Source: Elusimicrobiota bacterium (GTDB lineage: Bacteria; Elusimicrobiota; Elusimicrobia; UBA1565). From it: a stretch of DNA of 64,000 bases. Below the pieces are notes generated by a model. It worked only from the letters and a program-made list of their open reading frames with translations, was not told the DNA's origin and made no database searches. The position numbers were made by a program, and so were the translations under genes. Position 1 is the stretch's first letter; every line of letters starts with the position of its first letter. The DNA is taken from positions 248,001 through 312,000 of the forward strand of contig JBAZVI010000005.1 in the NCBI GenBank assembly GCA_041660925.1. Direction: 5' to 3'. Positions 32,050-42,500 of the stretch are shown one piece after another.

Positions 32050-33393
32050 ATGTTATCATGGAAAAGCTTGAAGAATCTGCTGTTCGTCGGCGCGCATCTG
32101 GGCTACCCGATGGATCGCACGCCGCTGGGCGGGGGCGCGATGGTCGGCCTCCATCTGCTGCGCCGCTGGAGCGCGGCGTCCGGCGTGCGCGTCCTCGCCC
32201 TCGGGCCGGGCTCCGCCGTCCCCTGCGGGGGGGTCGAGTATCATCGGCTCGAGACGGGGCTCGGACCGGATCCGGAGCTCGTGAAGCTCTCCGAGCTCGG
32301 CTACGCGCGCTTCAGCCGGTCCTTCGAGGCCGCCGCGACGCGGTTCATCCTCTCGCGCGAGCGCGAGCTCCCTCCGGGGGAGACCGTCGTGGTCGTCAAC
32401 GACGTCACCGAGGCCCCCGACCTGCGGGCGCTCGCGCGCGGAGGCTGGCGGGCGATGTCGCTCTGGCACGTGGACGTCGTCGACTACTTCAACCGGATGT
32501 ACCTCGGCGGCCTTCTGTCTCCCGAGAGGGCGACGGCCCTCTGGGACCGAGCGGCGCGCGCGGGCCTCGACGCGCTGCTCCCCGACGTCCTCCACCTCGT
32601 CTTCGCGAAGCAGAAGGCGGTCGTCGAGGAGTCCTGGCGCCTCGCGGTCCCCTCCCGCGCGATGGCGCGCACGCTCGCACGCTGCTATCCCGGCCGGCCG
32701 CGCGACGGCAAGCCGCCGGTCGCCGAGCGCACGCGCGTCGTCCCCTGGGGAGTCTGGGAGGAGCCCGCGGCGCTTTCCGAGACGGAGCTCGAGCGCGAGG
32801 CCGCGCGCCTGCGCGCGCACTTCCAGCTCGGCCCCCGCACGAGGGTCCTCATGACGCTCAGCCGCATCTCCCCCGAGAAGGGTCTCGAGCGCCTGCTCGG
32901 GGCGCTGCGGAGCGTCGAGGGCGAGTTCCCGGACCTCGCGGTCTTCATCTGCGGCGAGCCCGCCTTCATGCGCGGAGTCTCCTACGCGCGCGCCGTGCGC
33001 CGCGCGGCGGCCCGGCTGTTCCGGGCCCGCGTCTTCTTCCCCGGCTATCTGGACGCGGAGCGCAAGCGGGTCTTCTTCCGCGTCGCGGACCTCTTCGTCT
33101 CACCCTCGCGGCACGAGAGCTACGGGCTCACCATCGCCGAAGCCCTGCGCGAGGGGGTCCCGGTGCTCGCCTGCGGGCACTACGGGGTGGAGGAACTGCT
33201 GGAGGAGGGGTACGGGCGCCGCCTGCGCGAGGACGAGCCGGCCGAGGCGGGCCTCGCGCGTGGATTGCGAGAGCTTCTCGCCGACCCCGCGCGCCTGCGG
33301 GCGATGGGAGCGAAGGCGCGCGAGGCCTCGCGGCGCATGGGTTTCGAGCGTTCCGCGGACCGGCTGCTCGAGGAAGCGCTCTCGATACTCTGA
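32050..33393 (+). CDS. GT4-type glycosyltransferase
   Basis: 447 residues from ATG 32050; an in-frame TTG at 32068, 8 nt after a TATCAT box, is an alternative. The N-terminal Rossmann half (NLLFVGAHLGYPMDRTPLGGGAMVGLHLLRRW) binds the acceptor. The C-terminal half has the GT-B signature RVLMTLSRISPEKGLERLLGAL and the donor-binding SPSRHESYGLTIAEALREGVPVLA (E...E motif). It transfers a sugar from a nucleotide donor, probably to a cell-envelope glycan or to a glycoprotein. No polysaccharide cluster surrounds it. The large surface proteins downstream are possible but unproven targets. Confidence 0.88.
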   Translation: MLSWKSLKNLLFVGAHLGYPMDRTPLGGGAMVGLHLLRRWSAASGVRVLALGPGSAVPCGGVEYHRLETGLGPDPELVKLSELGYARFSRSFEAAATRFILSRERELPPGETVVVVNDVTEAPDLRALARGGWRAMSLWHVDVVDYFNRMYLGGLLSPERATALWDRAARAGLDALLPDVLHLVFAKQKAVVEESWRLAVPSRAMARTLARCYPGRPRDGKPPVAERTRVVPWGVWEEPAALSETELEREAARLRAHFQLGPRTRVLMTLSRISPEKGLERLLGALRSVEGEFPDLAVFICGEPAFMRGVSYARAVRRAAARLFRARVFFPGYLDAERKRVFFRVADLFVSPSRHESYGLTIAEALREGVPVLACGHYGVEELLEEGYGRRLREDEPAEAGLARGLRELLADPARLRAMGAKAREASRRMGFERSADRLLEEALSIL

Positions 33394-33401
33394 GGGTTTT
33401 T

Positions 33402-33482
33402 GCGCCCGCCGCTCATCAACGGCGGTGCCAGACACGCCAGGGTTGCCGGGTGTCAGGCACCGAGCGGAGTGGCGGCGGGCGA
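33402..33482. repeat. Nested palindromic element (REP-type) after the glycosyltransferase
   Basis: The outer arms CGCCCGCCGCTC and GAGCGG..GGCGGCGGGCG enclose inner arms GTGCCAGACAC / GGGTGTCAGGCAC. The GTGCC..GGCAC inner part resembles palindromes that recur in many bacterial genomes. It lies in the 163-nt gap before the GNAT gene and may also terminate the glycosyltransferase transcript. Confidence 0.6.
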
Positions 33483-33543
33483 CTTCATACGCCCGCGCGC
33501 GCCCGCGTACGGAGACTCTTGAAAAAAAGGGACGGAAAAATCG

Positions 33544-33549
33544 TAAAAT
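33544..33549 (+). promoter_or_regulatory. -10 box of the GNAT gene, leaderless
   Basis: TAAAAT ends 7 nt before the ATG at 33557. A TTGAAA lies 19 nt upstream (33519-33524). Confidence 0.5.
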
Positions 33550-33556
33550 CAAGACA

Positions 33557-34132
33557 ATGTCCCCGGAGTCCGTCCAACCCTCCGACTCCCCGTCTCCCGC
33601 CGCGCTCAGCGGGCGCAAGGTCCTGCTGCGTCCTCTTCAGGAGACCGATGCCGAAGCCCTCCTCGAGGCGGCGGAGTCCTCCCGCGAGGCGCTGCGCCGC
33701 TGGGTCGACTGGGCTTCGACGCCGCTGAACCTCCAGGGGGAGCTCGATTTCGTCCGCCGCACGGGCTCGGTCCCCGACCATGTCTGGGGGCTCTTCGAGC
33801 TGCGCACCGGCCGCCTGGCGGGCGCCGCCGCCCTGCGGCGCCTCGAGCCGGAGGAGCGCGCTCAGGCGCGGCTCACGCTCTGGGTCCGCGCCGACCGGCA
33901 GGGGCGCGGCTACGCGACCGAGGCGGCCCGTCTCCTCGTCGAGCACGCTCTTCGCCGCATGGGCCTGCATCGCGTCGGCGCCCGCATCGACCCCGCGAAC
34001 CGCTCCGCGCGCAAAGTCCTCAAGAAGGCGGGCTTCCGCTACGAGGGCTGCCTGCGCGACGACCGGCGCGCGCACGGGCGCTGGGTCGACCAGGAATGCT
34101 GGGGCTTCTTGAAGTCGGATTGGAAACGCTGA
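33557..34132 (+). CDS. GNAT acetyltransferase, RimJ/RimL type
   Basis: 191 residues from the ATG at 33557; the longer upstream frame runs through a repeat and has no coding character. The protein begins with a Ser/Pro-rich stretch, then GRKVLLRPLQETDAEALLEAAE, and has the acetyl-CoA pyrophosphate loop RADRQGRGYATEAARLLVEHAL and VGARIDPANRSARKVLKKAGFRYEG, all typical of RimJ/L-like N-acetyltransferases. These modify protein N-termini or small amines in the cytoplasm. The stop overlaps the next start (TGATG), so it heads or belongs to the operon that leads into the response regulators. Confidence 0.9.
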   Translation: MSPESVQPSDSPSPAALSGRKVLLRPLQETDAEALLEAAESSREALRRWVDWASTPLNLQGELDFVRRTGSVPDHVWGLFELRTGRLAGAAALRRLEPEERAQARLTLWVRADRQGRGYATEAARLLVEHALRRMGLHRVGARIDPANRSARKVLKKAGFRYEGCLRDDRRAHGRWVDQECWGFLKSDWKR

Positions 34133-34512
34133 TGAGCGTCAAGGCGAAGAAGAAGATCCTTGTCGCCGACGACGACCAGGAGTGCTGTGCGCTGCTCAAG
34201 GATTTCCTGGAGGAGCGGGGCTACCACGTGACCCTCGTCCAGGACGGGGCCCGGCTCTATCATGTCGCGCCCGAACTGATGCCGGACCTCATCATCTCCG
34301 ACCTCGAGATGCCGGGGCTGAGCGGCGGGACGGCGCACGCGCTGCTGAAGGCCAACGAGAAGACGAAAGCCATCCCGGTCATCTTCATCACCGGCCAGGC
34401 GCCCGACCGCCAGGCGCGCCTCGTGGAGTTCCGGTCGGAGACGCCCATCCTGCGCAAGCCGCTGAACCTGCGCGAGCTGGCCGATACGGTGGCGGACATC
34501 CTGGGCGAGTGA
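34132..34512 (+). CDS. Single-domain response regulator
   Basis: 126 residues, essentially one receiver domain: KKKILVADDDQ (acidic pocket), phospho-acceptor Asp57 in LIISDLEMPG, Thr in VIFITGQ and Lys in ILRKPLN. All key residues are intact, so it should be phosphorylated. With no output domain it acts like CheY or as a phosphorelay shuttle. The start ATG at 34132 overlaps the GNAT stop. A receiver protein this close to a kinase-motor locus could carry the kinase signal, but its partner is not shown by sequence. Confidence 0.93.
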   Translation: MSVKAKKKILVADDDQECCALLKDFLEERGYHVTLVQDGARLYHVAPELMPDLIISDLEMPGLSGGTAHALLKANEKTKAIPVIFITGQAPDRQARLVEFRSETPILRKPLNLRELADTVADILGE

Positions 34513-34532
34513 AACATTTAACAATTATGTTC

Positions 34533-34561
34533 TTGAATTCCACTGGAGCGGGACCTACACT
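34533..34561 (+). promoter_or_regulatory. Promoter of the linker-receiver gene
   Basis: TTGAAT (34533-34538), 17-nt spacer, TACACT (34556-34561), giving a leader of about 25 nt before the ATG at 34593. Confidence 0.7.
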
Positions 34562-34592
34562 GACTCGGTCGCCCCGCCGAGAGTCCTAGCGC

Positions 34593-35291
34593 ATGGCCAC
34601 GATACCGCAGATCGCCGCTTACATCCGTCAGCACAAGGACCGCTATCCCCTCGCGGCCCTCAAGGCCCAACTGCTCAAGCAGGGCATCTCCGAGGCCGAC
34701 ATCGAGCAGGGCATCCAGCTCGCGAACGCTCCGGCTGCCGCGCCGGCGTCTCCGCCGGTCCCTGCACCGGTCCAGCCCGCGCCGCAACCGCAGGTGCGGC
34801 CCGCTCCGGCCCAGCCCGCGCCCGCTCAGTCCGCCGCCGCCCCTGCGACGCCGCCCGGCGCCGCTCCCGTGGTCGCGGCCGCCTCCGCTCCGCCGGTCGG
34901 CCGTACCTACGTGCTCGTCGTCGACGACGACCAGCTCATCCGCGACATGATGGTCAACAAGCTGGAGGGCGCGGGCTATCGCGTCACCTGCGCCGAGGAT
35001 GCCGCGCAGTCCGTCATCCAGGCCGAGGGCATGCGCCTGGCGCTCATCATCTCCGACATCGAGATGCCCGGGTTCGGCACGGGCGTCGACGCGCTCAAGA
35101 AGCTGCGGGCCTCGTCGTACATCCGCAAGAACCTCCCCGTCATCTTCGTCACCGGCATGCCTCCGGCCGAGGCGCGCAAGATCGTCCCGAAGACCGATCC
35201 CTACGTCCGCCTCCTCCACAAGCCCGTCGACTGGAAGCTCCTGCGCCAGTACATCAAGGAGCTCACCGGCATCGACAAGTCCCTGGACTGA
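34593..35291 (+). CDS. Response regulator with N-terminal helical module and Pro/Ala linker
   Basis: 232 residues. Residues 1-45 form a small helical module (IAAYIRQHKDRYPLAALKAQLLKQGISEADIEQGI). Residues 46-102 are a Pro/Ala/Gln linker. Residues 105-232 are a complete receiver: LVVDDDQ, Asp155 (IISDIEMPG), Thr (IFVTGMP), Lys (LLHKPVD). The helical module is similar to short segments found at the start of other regulators and may dock a partner. No DNA-binding domain is present. It is the first gene after a good promoter and is coupled to the next gene by TGATG. Confidence 0.88.
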   Translation: MATIPQIAAYIRQHKDRYPLAALKAQLLKQGISEADIEQGIQLANAPAAAPASPPVPAPVQPAPQPQVRPAPAQPAPAQSAAAPATPPGAAPVVAAASAPPVGRTYVLVVDDDQLIRDMMVNKLEGAGYRVTCAEDAAQSVIQAEGMRLALIISDIEMPGFGTGVDALKKLRASSYIRKNLPVIFVTGMPPAEARKIVPKTDPYVRLLHKPVDWKLLRQYIKELTGIDKSLD

Positions 35292-36001
35292 TGTCCCAAC
35301 TCGTCTTCTGGGTCGTGCAGCCGGACCCCGCGGTGGCCAAGCGCTGGGAGTACCTCTTCACCCGGGAGGGCTGGGGGGTCGAGGTGGAGAAGGCCTTCGC
35401 GCCCTTCGCCGCGAAGGCTGCGAGCGCCCGGCTCGGGCTCGCGCTCATCGCGCACGCGGCCTTGGAGTCCGGCTCCGACTCCATCCGCCAGCTCAAGCGC
35501 CAGGCCTCCGGGCTCTCCGTCATCCTCACCTCGCACGCCGCGCTGGACCCCGAGAAGGTCATCGACTTCCTCGAGGCCGGGGCCGACGACCACTTCCTCG
35601 ACACCCTCGACGACCGCCTCCTCCTCGCGAAGCTGAAGGCGCATCTGCGCCGGGCCCTGCCGAGCATGGCCTCCGCGCTCGACGTCCTCCGCTCCCCCGA
35701 CGGCGGGATCAAGCTCGACCGCTCGCAGCAGCAGGTATGGGCCAAGGACGCCCGCGCGAAGTGGGCCGCGCTCAAGGACCTCACGCCGACCGAGTTCAAG
35801 ATCCTCGCGCTCTTCCTCGAGCAGCCCGGCCGCGTCTACGACCGCCGGGACATCGTCGAGTCGATCTGGCAGGGCGAGGGCGGGGACATCCGCCCCGGGA
35901 CGGTCGACAAGCACATCGAATCCCTGCGCCGGAAGCTCGGACGCCTCGGCTCGCGGGTCCGCACGGTCTACGGCGTCGGCTACGGCTACAGAGAGGATTG
36001 A
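35291..36001 (+). CDS. Winged-helix regulator with degenerate receiver domain
   Basis: 236 residues. The N-terminal half has receiver length and pattern, but VVQPDPAVAKRW replaces the acidic pocket and GLALIAHAALES lacks the phospho-acceptor Asp. The C-terminal half is an OmpR/PhoB-type winged helix: KDLTPTEFKILALFLEQPGRVYDRRDIVESIW and RPGTVDKHIESLRRKLG...VRTVYGVGYGYR. It therefore probably binds DNA in a phosphorylation-independent way, or is controlled by interaction with the neighbouring intact receivers. It lies between two intact receiver genes in the same operon. Confidence 0.88.
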   Translation: MSQLVFWVVQPDPAVAKRWEYLFTREGWGVEVEKAFAPFAAKAASARLGLALIAHAALESGSDSIRQLKRQASGLSVILTSHAALDPEKVIDFLEAGADDHFLDTLDDRLLLAKLKAHLRRALPSMASALDVLRSPDGGIKLDRSQQQVWAKDARAKWAALKDLTPTEFKILALFLEQPGRVYDRRDIVESIWQGEGGDIRPGTVDKHIESLRRKLGRLGSRVRTVYGVGYGYRED

Positions 36002-36007
36002 ACGGAC

Positions 36008-36385
36008 ATGAGAACGATCATCGTCGCCGACGACGACTCGATGTTCCGGGAGCTGGTCACCGAGATCCTCAAGCAGGGCGGCTACAAGGTCCTCGCCGCG
36101 GAGGACGGGTTGGCCGCCTGGAACCTCATGCAGAAGCAGAAGGTGGACCTCGCGGTGCTCGACCTCAACATGCCCAACATGGACGGTCTCGAGCTCACGA
36201 AGAAGATCCGCGGCGACGCGCGCTACAAGGATCTGCCGGTGCTGATGCTCACCATCCGAGCGCTCATCGAGGACCAGGTCGCCGGCTACGACCGCGGCGC
36301 CGACGACTACCTGACCAAGCCCTTCGACAACAAGATGCTGCTGACCCGCGTGAAGGTCCTCGAACGCCGGATTCTCCCCCAGTAG
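36008..36385 (+). CDS. CheY-like single-domain response regulator
   Basis: 125 residues; all receiver residues are intact (IIVADDDS, Asp52 in LAVLDLNMPNMDG, Thr in LMLTIRA, Lys in YLTKPFD). GAGG lies upstream of the ATG, 6 nt after the previous stop. It is the last gene before the giant surface protein. In chemotaxis systems such proteins bind the flagellar switch; here the nearest switch-like protein is the FliG segment encoded at 54480-56960. That link is an inference from position. Confidence 0.93.
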   Translation: MRTIIVADDDSMFRELVTEILKQGGYKVLAAEDGLAAWNLMQKQKVDLAVLDLNMPNMDGLELTKKIRGDARYKDLPVLMLTIRALIEDQVAGYDRGADDYLTKPFDNKMLLTRVKVLERRILPQ

Positions 36386-36502
36386 ACCGTCCAACCCCGG
36401 ATCGAGCGGTGCCGGACAATCCCATTAAGTCTTCGTGATTTATTCGTGAATATCCGGGATTATCCGGCTATCTTCCCTATAGGCGGGAAGCAATCCATCA
36501 CG

Positions 36503-39500
36503 ATGACCCTGAAGACGGCATTCCAGCGCATCCTCCTCGCGGCGCTCGCGGCGTCGGCCGCGGCGCCGGCGTGCGCGGCGGGTATTCCTCCCGACGCCGT
36601 CACGGACCTGCGCGTGGCCTCCATCGTCTCGACCGGGCTCAACGCGTCGTCGATGACGGTCACCCTGCAGTGGACCGCGCCCGGCGAGGACGCCTCGCTC
36701 GGCGTCCTCAACGACAGCACCTTCAGCCTCCGCTACTCCCTGGCGGCCATCCCGGACGACGCCGCCTACGACGCGGCGTCGTTCGTCGTCGACCTCGCCA
36801 CTTCCGGCGTCGAGCCGGGCTCGCTGCGGACCGCGCAGATCCAGAACCTCTCGGCGACGACGTCGTACTACTTCGTGCTCAAGACCACGGACTCCGAGAA
36901 GCTCACCGCGCAGCTCTCGGTGGCGGCCACCGCCCCCTCCTACCGCCTTGTCCAGGACGGCACGCAGGGAGACTCCTACTCCGTCGCCTGGGGCGACGCG
37001 GACAACGACGGCCGCCTCGACCTGGCGATCTCCAACTACGGCGGGGCGATCGTCCTGCAGAGCAACAACGGCGACGGGTCCTTCACGACGGACTGGCTGA
37101 CGGGAGCCGCGAAGAACTCGTACGGCATCGCTTGGGGAGACCTCAACGGCGACGGCTGGCTCGACCTCGCCGTGGCCAACGCCGGGGCCCAGGACGAGAT
37201 GATCCTCTGGAACAACGGCGACGGCACCTTCACGAACACGGATCTCGCGGGCACGGCCGGAGACTCGCGCGGCATCGCAGTGGGCGACTACGACAACGAC
37301 GGCCGCCTCGACATCGTCGTCTCGAACTACGGCTCGACGATCATGCTCCTGCGCAACAACGGCGACCGCACCTTCACGCAGAACGCGCTGGCGGGCACTT
37401 CGGGGAACAACGTCGGCATCGCCTGGGGCGATTACAACAACGACGGCAAGCTCGATCTGGCGGTCGCGCGCAACGGCGGCCAGAACGCCGTGATCCTGCG
37501 CAACGACGGGAACGGGGTCTTCACCGCCCTGGGAGGGGTCCCGGCGACCGGCGGGAACTCCTACAGCGTCGCCTGGGGCGACTACGACGGCAACGGCACG
37601 CTCGACCTGGTCGTCGGTCAGAACGGCCTCGATGAGGGCCTCCTGCGCAACAACGGGAACGGCACCTTCACCTCCGTCGGCATGGCCGGCAGCGCGGCCT
37701 TCACCTACGGCGTGGCCTGGGGAGACTTCAACAACGACGGCCGGCTCGACGTCGCGCTCGGGAACTACGCCCAGGACAAGGCGATCCTGCGCAACGACGG
37801 GGGGAGCTTCACGAAAGTCGTGCTCCCCGTCTCCAACGGTTCCACGATCGGCGTCAGCTGGGGCGACGCCGACGGCAACGGGACGCTCGATCTGGCTGCG
37901 GCCAACTACCTGAGCGAAGACGAGTTCGTCCTCCGCAACGACACGGGGAGCGTCCTCCACGCGCCCTCCGCTCCGGCGACCGGCTTCGCCGCGAGCTTCG
38001 CCGAATACAGCGCCTTCTCCAGCAGCGGCATCCTGACCCTCTTCTGGGGGGACGCCTACGACGTGGAGACTCCGACCGCGGCGCTGCGCTACTTCGTGCG
38101 CGTGGGTACGACGGTCGCCGGCAGCAGCACGACCTACAAGCTGCCGGCCCGCTACGGCCTCGACGGCTACTCCGGCGGCGGCTCCTCGCTCTACAGCACG
38201 CGGGTCTCCTCGAGCGCGCGCGGCCTCCAACTGGAGATGCAGCGCGAGACGACGGTCTACTGGTCCGTCGTCGCCGAGGACGGCGGTCTCCTCCGTTCCG
38301 CTGAATCGGCGGAGCAGATCGCCGGCCTGGCCGCTCCCGGAGCCGTGACCGACCTGCGGGCGGTCTCCGTCTCCACCGGCCTCGGGGCGTCCTCCGTCAC
38401 GGTCATGCTGCAGTGGACCTCTCCGGGCGAGGACGGCTACGCCGGCGCGCTCGCGGGCGCTGTCTATGAGATCCGCTACTCCTCCGTGGAGGCCCTGACG
38501 AGCACCGATACCTATATGGCGGCGCCGCTCGTCGTCACGATCCCCACGACGACCGCGGCGGGACAGCCCCAGAGCGCCTACTTCACCGGGCTGGATGCGA
38601 TGGCGACCTACTACTTCACGCTGACCACCAGGGACCGGATCAACGTCCGTTCCTCGCTCTCCAACGCGACGACCGCGTACCCCTTCATCGTGCGCTTCAC
38701 GGCGAGCGGGGGCGACGCGCGCGGCATCGCCTGGGGCGACTGCGACGGGGACGGCTGGCTCGACGCGCTCGTCACGAATTCGGGCTCTTCCGTGTGGCTC
38801 GCCCGCAACGACCGGGCCGGCGGCTTCACGGTGAGCGCGCTGGCGGGAACCTCCGGCAACGCCCGCGGCGTGGCCTGGGGAGACTACGACAACGACGGCC
38901 TGCTCGACGCGGCGGTCGGCCTGGCCAACGGGGGCGGCGGCGTCCTTCTCATGACGAACACGGGCGACTGCGGCTTCACGTCGGGGGTCCTCCCGCTCTC
39001 CGCGGGACAGGACGTCCGCGGCGTGGCGTGGGGCGACTACGACAACGACGGCCGGCTCGACCTCGCCGTCGCCGTCGCGGGGGCGGCCGGAGACTTCGTC
39101 ATGCGTCAGGAGGCGGACCTCAGCTTCTCGAGCGCGCCGCTCGGCGGGACCACCTACGACAGCCAGGGCGTCGCCTGGGGAGACTACGACAACGACGGCT
39201 ACCTCGACCTGGTCTTCGCGAACTACAGCAACCAGAAGCCGGTCCTCGTCCGCAACCGGGGGGACGGCGGCTTCAACGCCGGCGTACAGGTCGGCGCCGC
39301 GAACCTCTTCGGTCACGGGGTCGCCTGGGGCGACTACAACAACGACGGGAAGCTCGACTTCATCGTGGCCGTAGAGGGCGACGAGGTGCTTTACCGCAAC
39401 GACGGCGGCGGGGCCTTCACGGCCATCTCCATCACCGGCGTCGGCGGCACGACGGTCGGCCTCGGGCTCGCCGACTACAACAACGACGGACGCCTCGACT

Positions 39501-42500
39501 TCGCGCTCGGCAACGCCGCGGGCGAGACGAAGACGCTCGTGAGCCCGCGCTCGAACGGGACCTACTTCTTCCAGAACCTCCCGCGCACCGGCGCCGCCAG
39601 CCAGGGCGTGAGCTGGGGCGACTACAACAACGACGGGAAGCTCGACCTGGCGGTCGCCAACGGCGGAGGCGTGGAGTCCTGGATCCTCCGCAACGACACG
39701 GGGGTCGTCACCGCTCCGCCCGCGGTGCCGACCGGCTTCTCGGCGTCGTTCGAGGAATACGCCTCGTTCTCGTCGAGCGGCGTCGTCACGCTGACCTGGA
39801 ACGATTCCACCGATGCCGTCACCTCGACGGCGGCGATGCGCTATTTCGTCCGCGTCGGCACGACGGTCGCCGGCAGCAGCACGACCTACAAGCTGCCCGC
39901 CCGCTACGGCCTCGACGGCTACTCGGGCGGCGGCTCTTTCCTCTATAGCACCAAGGTGTCTTCCACCACCCGGGGCCTGCGCCTGCTCGGGCTCTCGAAG
40001 GAGACCACGATCTACTGGGCCGTGGAGGCCGAGAACGGAGGGCTCGTCCGCTCCGCGGAGAGCGCGGAGCAGACCTCGAACCTCTCGGCCCCGGCCGCGG
40101 TCGGCGACCTCGCGGCCGTGCAGGACTCCTATGTCTCCGGCGTCGAGACCTCCTCGACCCCCTGGATCAGCCTCAGCTGGACGATCCCCGGCGAGGACGG
40201 CTGGAGTACTCCGCTCGGCGGCTCGACGCGCTACGACGTGCGCTGGAGCACCTGGGCTCCCATCGCCGGCGAGGCCGACTACATGAAAGCCGTCAATCAG
40301 ATGGTCCTCTCCGCCTCCGGAGACAGCCCCGGCGGCATGCGCACCCAGATCATCAGCGGCGCGGTGAACACGACCTACTACTTCGCGATGACCACCCTCG
40401 ACAGCAACGGGGTGCGCTCCGGACTCTCGAACGTCGCCTCGGTGCTGCCGGCGACCCTGCGCATCAACATCGACGACGTGACGCCGACATCCGCGCTGCA
40501 GAACAACACGACGGCGTTCCTGCGCGTCCGGCTCTGGACCCACAACGGGTCGGTGAGCTGGACGAAGCTCCGCATCCGGCGCATCGGGACCCTCGCGGAC
40601 GCCATGGTCAAGAATGCGGCCGTCTACCAGGATTTCAACGGCAACGGGGTCTTTGATTCCGGCGACCTGCCCGCGATGCGGACGCTCCCCGCGGCCTTCG
40701 TCTCGAGCGCGGCGGCGATCACCTTCTCGCCGGTACAGAGCATCGGGGCTTCGACGAAGACCTACTTCGTGGCCCTGCAGCTCGACAACAACTACATGCC
40801 CGTCGACGGCGCGACGGTGGCGGTCCGCCTCGACGCTCAGGCGTTCACGATCAAGGGCGGAGGCATCGACGCGCCCGAGTTCCCCGGCGTCCAGCTCGAT
40901 GGGGTCTCCGGCCGCATCTCGGCGCCGTACAAGGCGGTCCTCAATCCCAGCAAACTCACCGTGGAGGCCTGGGTCCGCACGACCGATGACCGCATCGACC
41001 GCTCGATCGTCACGCGCGCGAGCCTGGGAGGGGCGAGCGGCTGGAGGCTCTGGCTCAACGGCGGCGGCTGCGGCGCCGGCGTTCCTACGCTCCTGATCGG
41101 GACCGACGTCCTCTGCGCGAACAAGGAGGGCGTGCCGGTCTCCATCGCCGACGGCGCCTGGCACCATATCGCCGGCGCCTACCATCCCATCGCCGGCAAG
41201 CGCGTCTACGTCGACGGGATCATGCTCTCAACGGAGCCGGCCACCGGAGCGCTCTCGGACATCACCAGCGACCTCGGGGTCGGCGGAGCGAACAGCCATA
41301 TCGGCAACAGTCTCCTCGGTGAGATCGACGACGTGCGCATCTCGAACGAATATCGCTACGCCACCTCCTTCGTCCCGACGCCGCGCGCGGACATCGACGG
41401 GAACACCGTGGTCCTCTACCACTTCGACAACTTCGGCGGCACCGGGACCGTCGTCACGGACACGGCCGCCAACGACGACGGCGTCCTCCAGCCGGGCGCG
41501 GTCGGCTTCGGGCGCTCGACCTCGACGGTCGTCGTCGATGCCCAGGACCTCATGCTCTCGACCGCCGTGTCCGCCGCGCCGCCCACGCTCTACCGCAACG
41601 CCGTGAACATCCCGATGCTCAAACTTCAGTTCTGGACCGCTCAAGACTTCGTGACGATCAATCAGGTCTCGATCAAGAACGAAGGGTCCGGCTCCCCGGC
41701 GGGCGTCACGAACATCCGCTTCTGCCTCGACAACGGCAACGGGGTCTACGAGCCGGCCCTCGACACGGCCCTCACGCTGGGGCAGGACTTCACCATCGAC
41801 AAGGCGACCTTCGACCTGGTCGGAGAGGGGAAGTCCCAGCTGATCTCCCATTCGACGAAGACCTATTTCCTCGTCTGGGACGTCACCGGCGGCGCCGACC
41901 TCAATCAGACCCTGGGGGTCTCGCTCTCGACGCAGGATTTCGTCCTCAACGGCGGCACCGACGCCGTCTCGACCGTGGACTTCCCTCTGATCTCCGCGGT
42001 CGCTCCCGTGCTCTCCGCGAGCGCGTTCGTCTACCCGGAGACGACGACCGGCACCTGGGTCAACGTCTCCTCTGTGGTGTTCACCGCCGACTTCTCCCTG
42101 GGGAACGTCAACCATTTCCATTATCTCTTCGACCGCATCCCGAACACGAGCATCAGCGGCGTCGAGCCCATGTGGACGACCGGCAAGGCCACGGTCACGG
42201 CGACGACCGATGCGAACGACTGGTGGTTCCACGTCCGCGCATTCGACGCCCTCGACGTCGCCGGCTCTCAGCAGGACATCGGTCCGTTCTACATCGATCG
42301 CACCCTCCCGGGCGGAGCTTCCTTCTCTTATCGCGATTCCACCGGAGGTGTGTACCTCGAGGGTCAGGTCATCGACCTCGCTTCCCCCGTCACGGCGCAG
42401 ATCACCGTGCAGGACGCGCTCTCGGGTCTCGCGCCGCTCGGGCCGGCGCCGCTCGCGCCGGGTCCCGGGACCCTCTCGCTCTGGCACCTCGACGACGCCT

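Noticed and set aside
36440..41185. Very long open frame on the minus strand opposite the giant surface gene
   Set aside because: Its translation is low-complexity Arg/Gly/Ala/Val with no domain pattern, while the plus-strand frame shows clear repeated domains. Long antisense frames are usual in GC-rich DNA.
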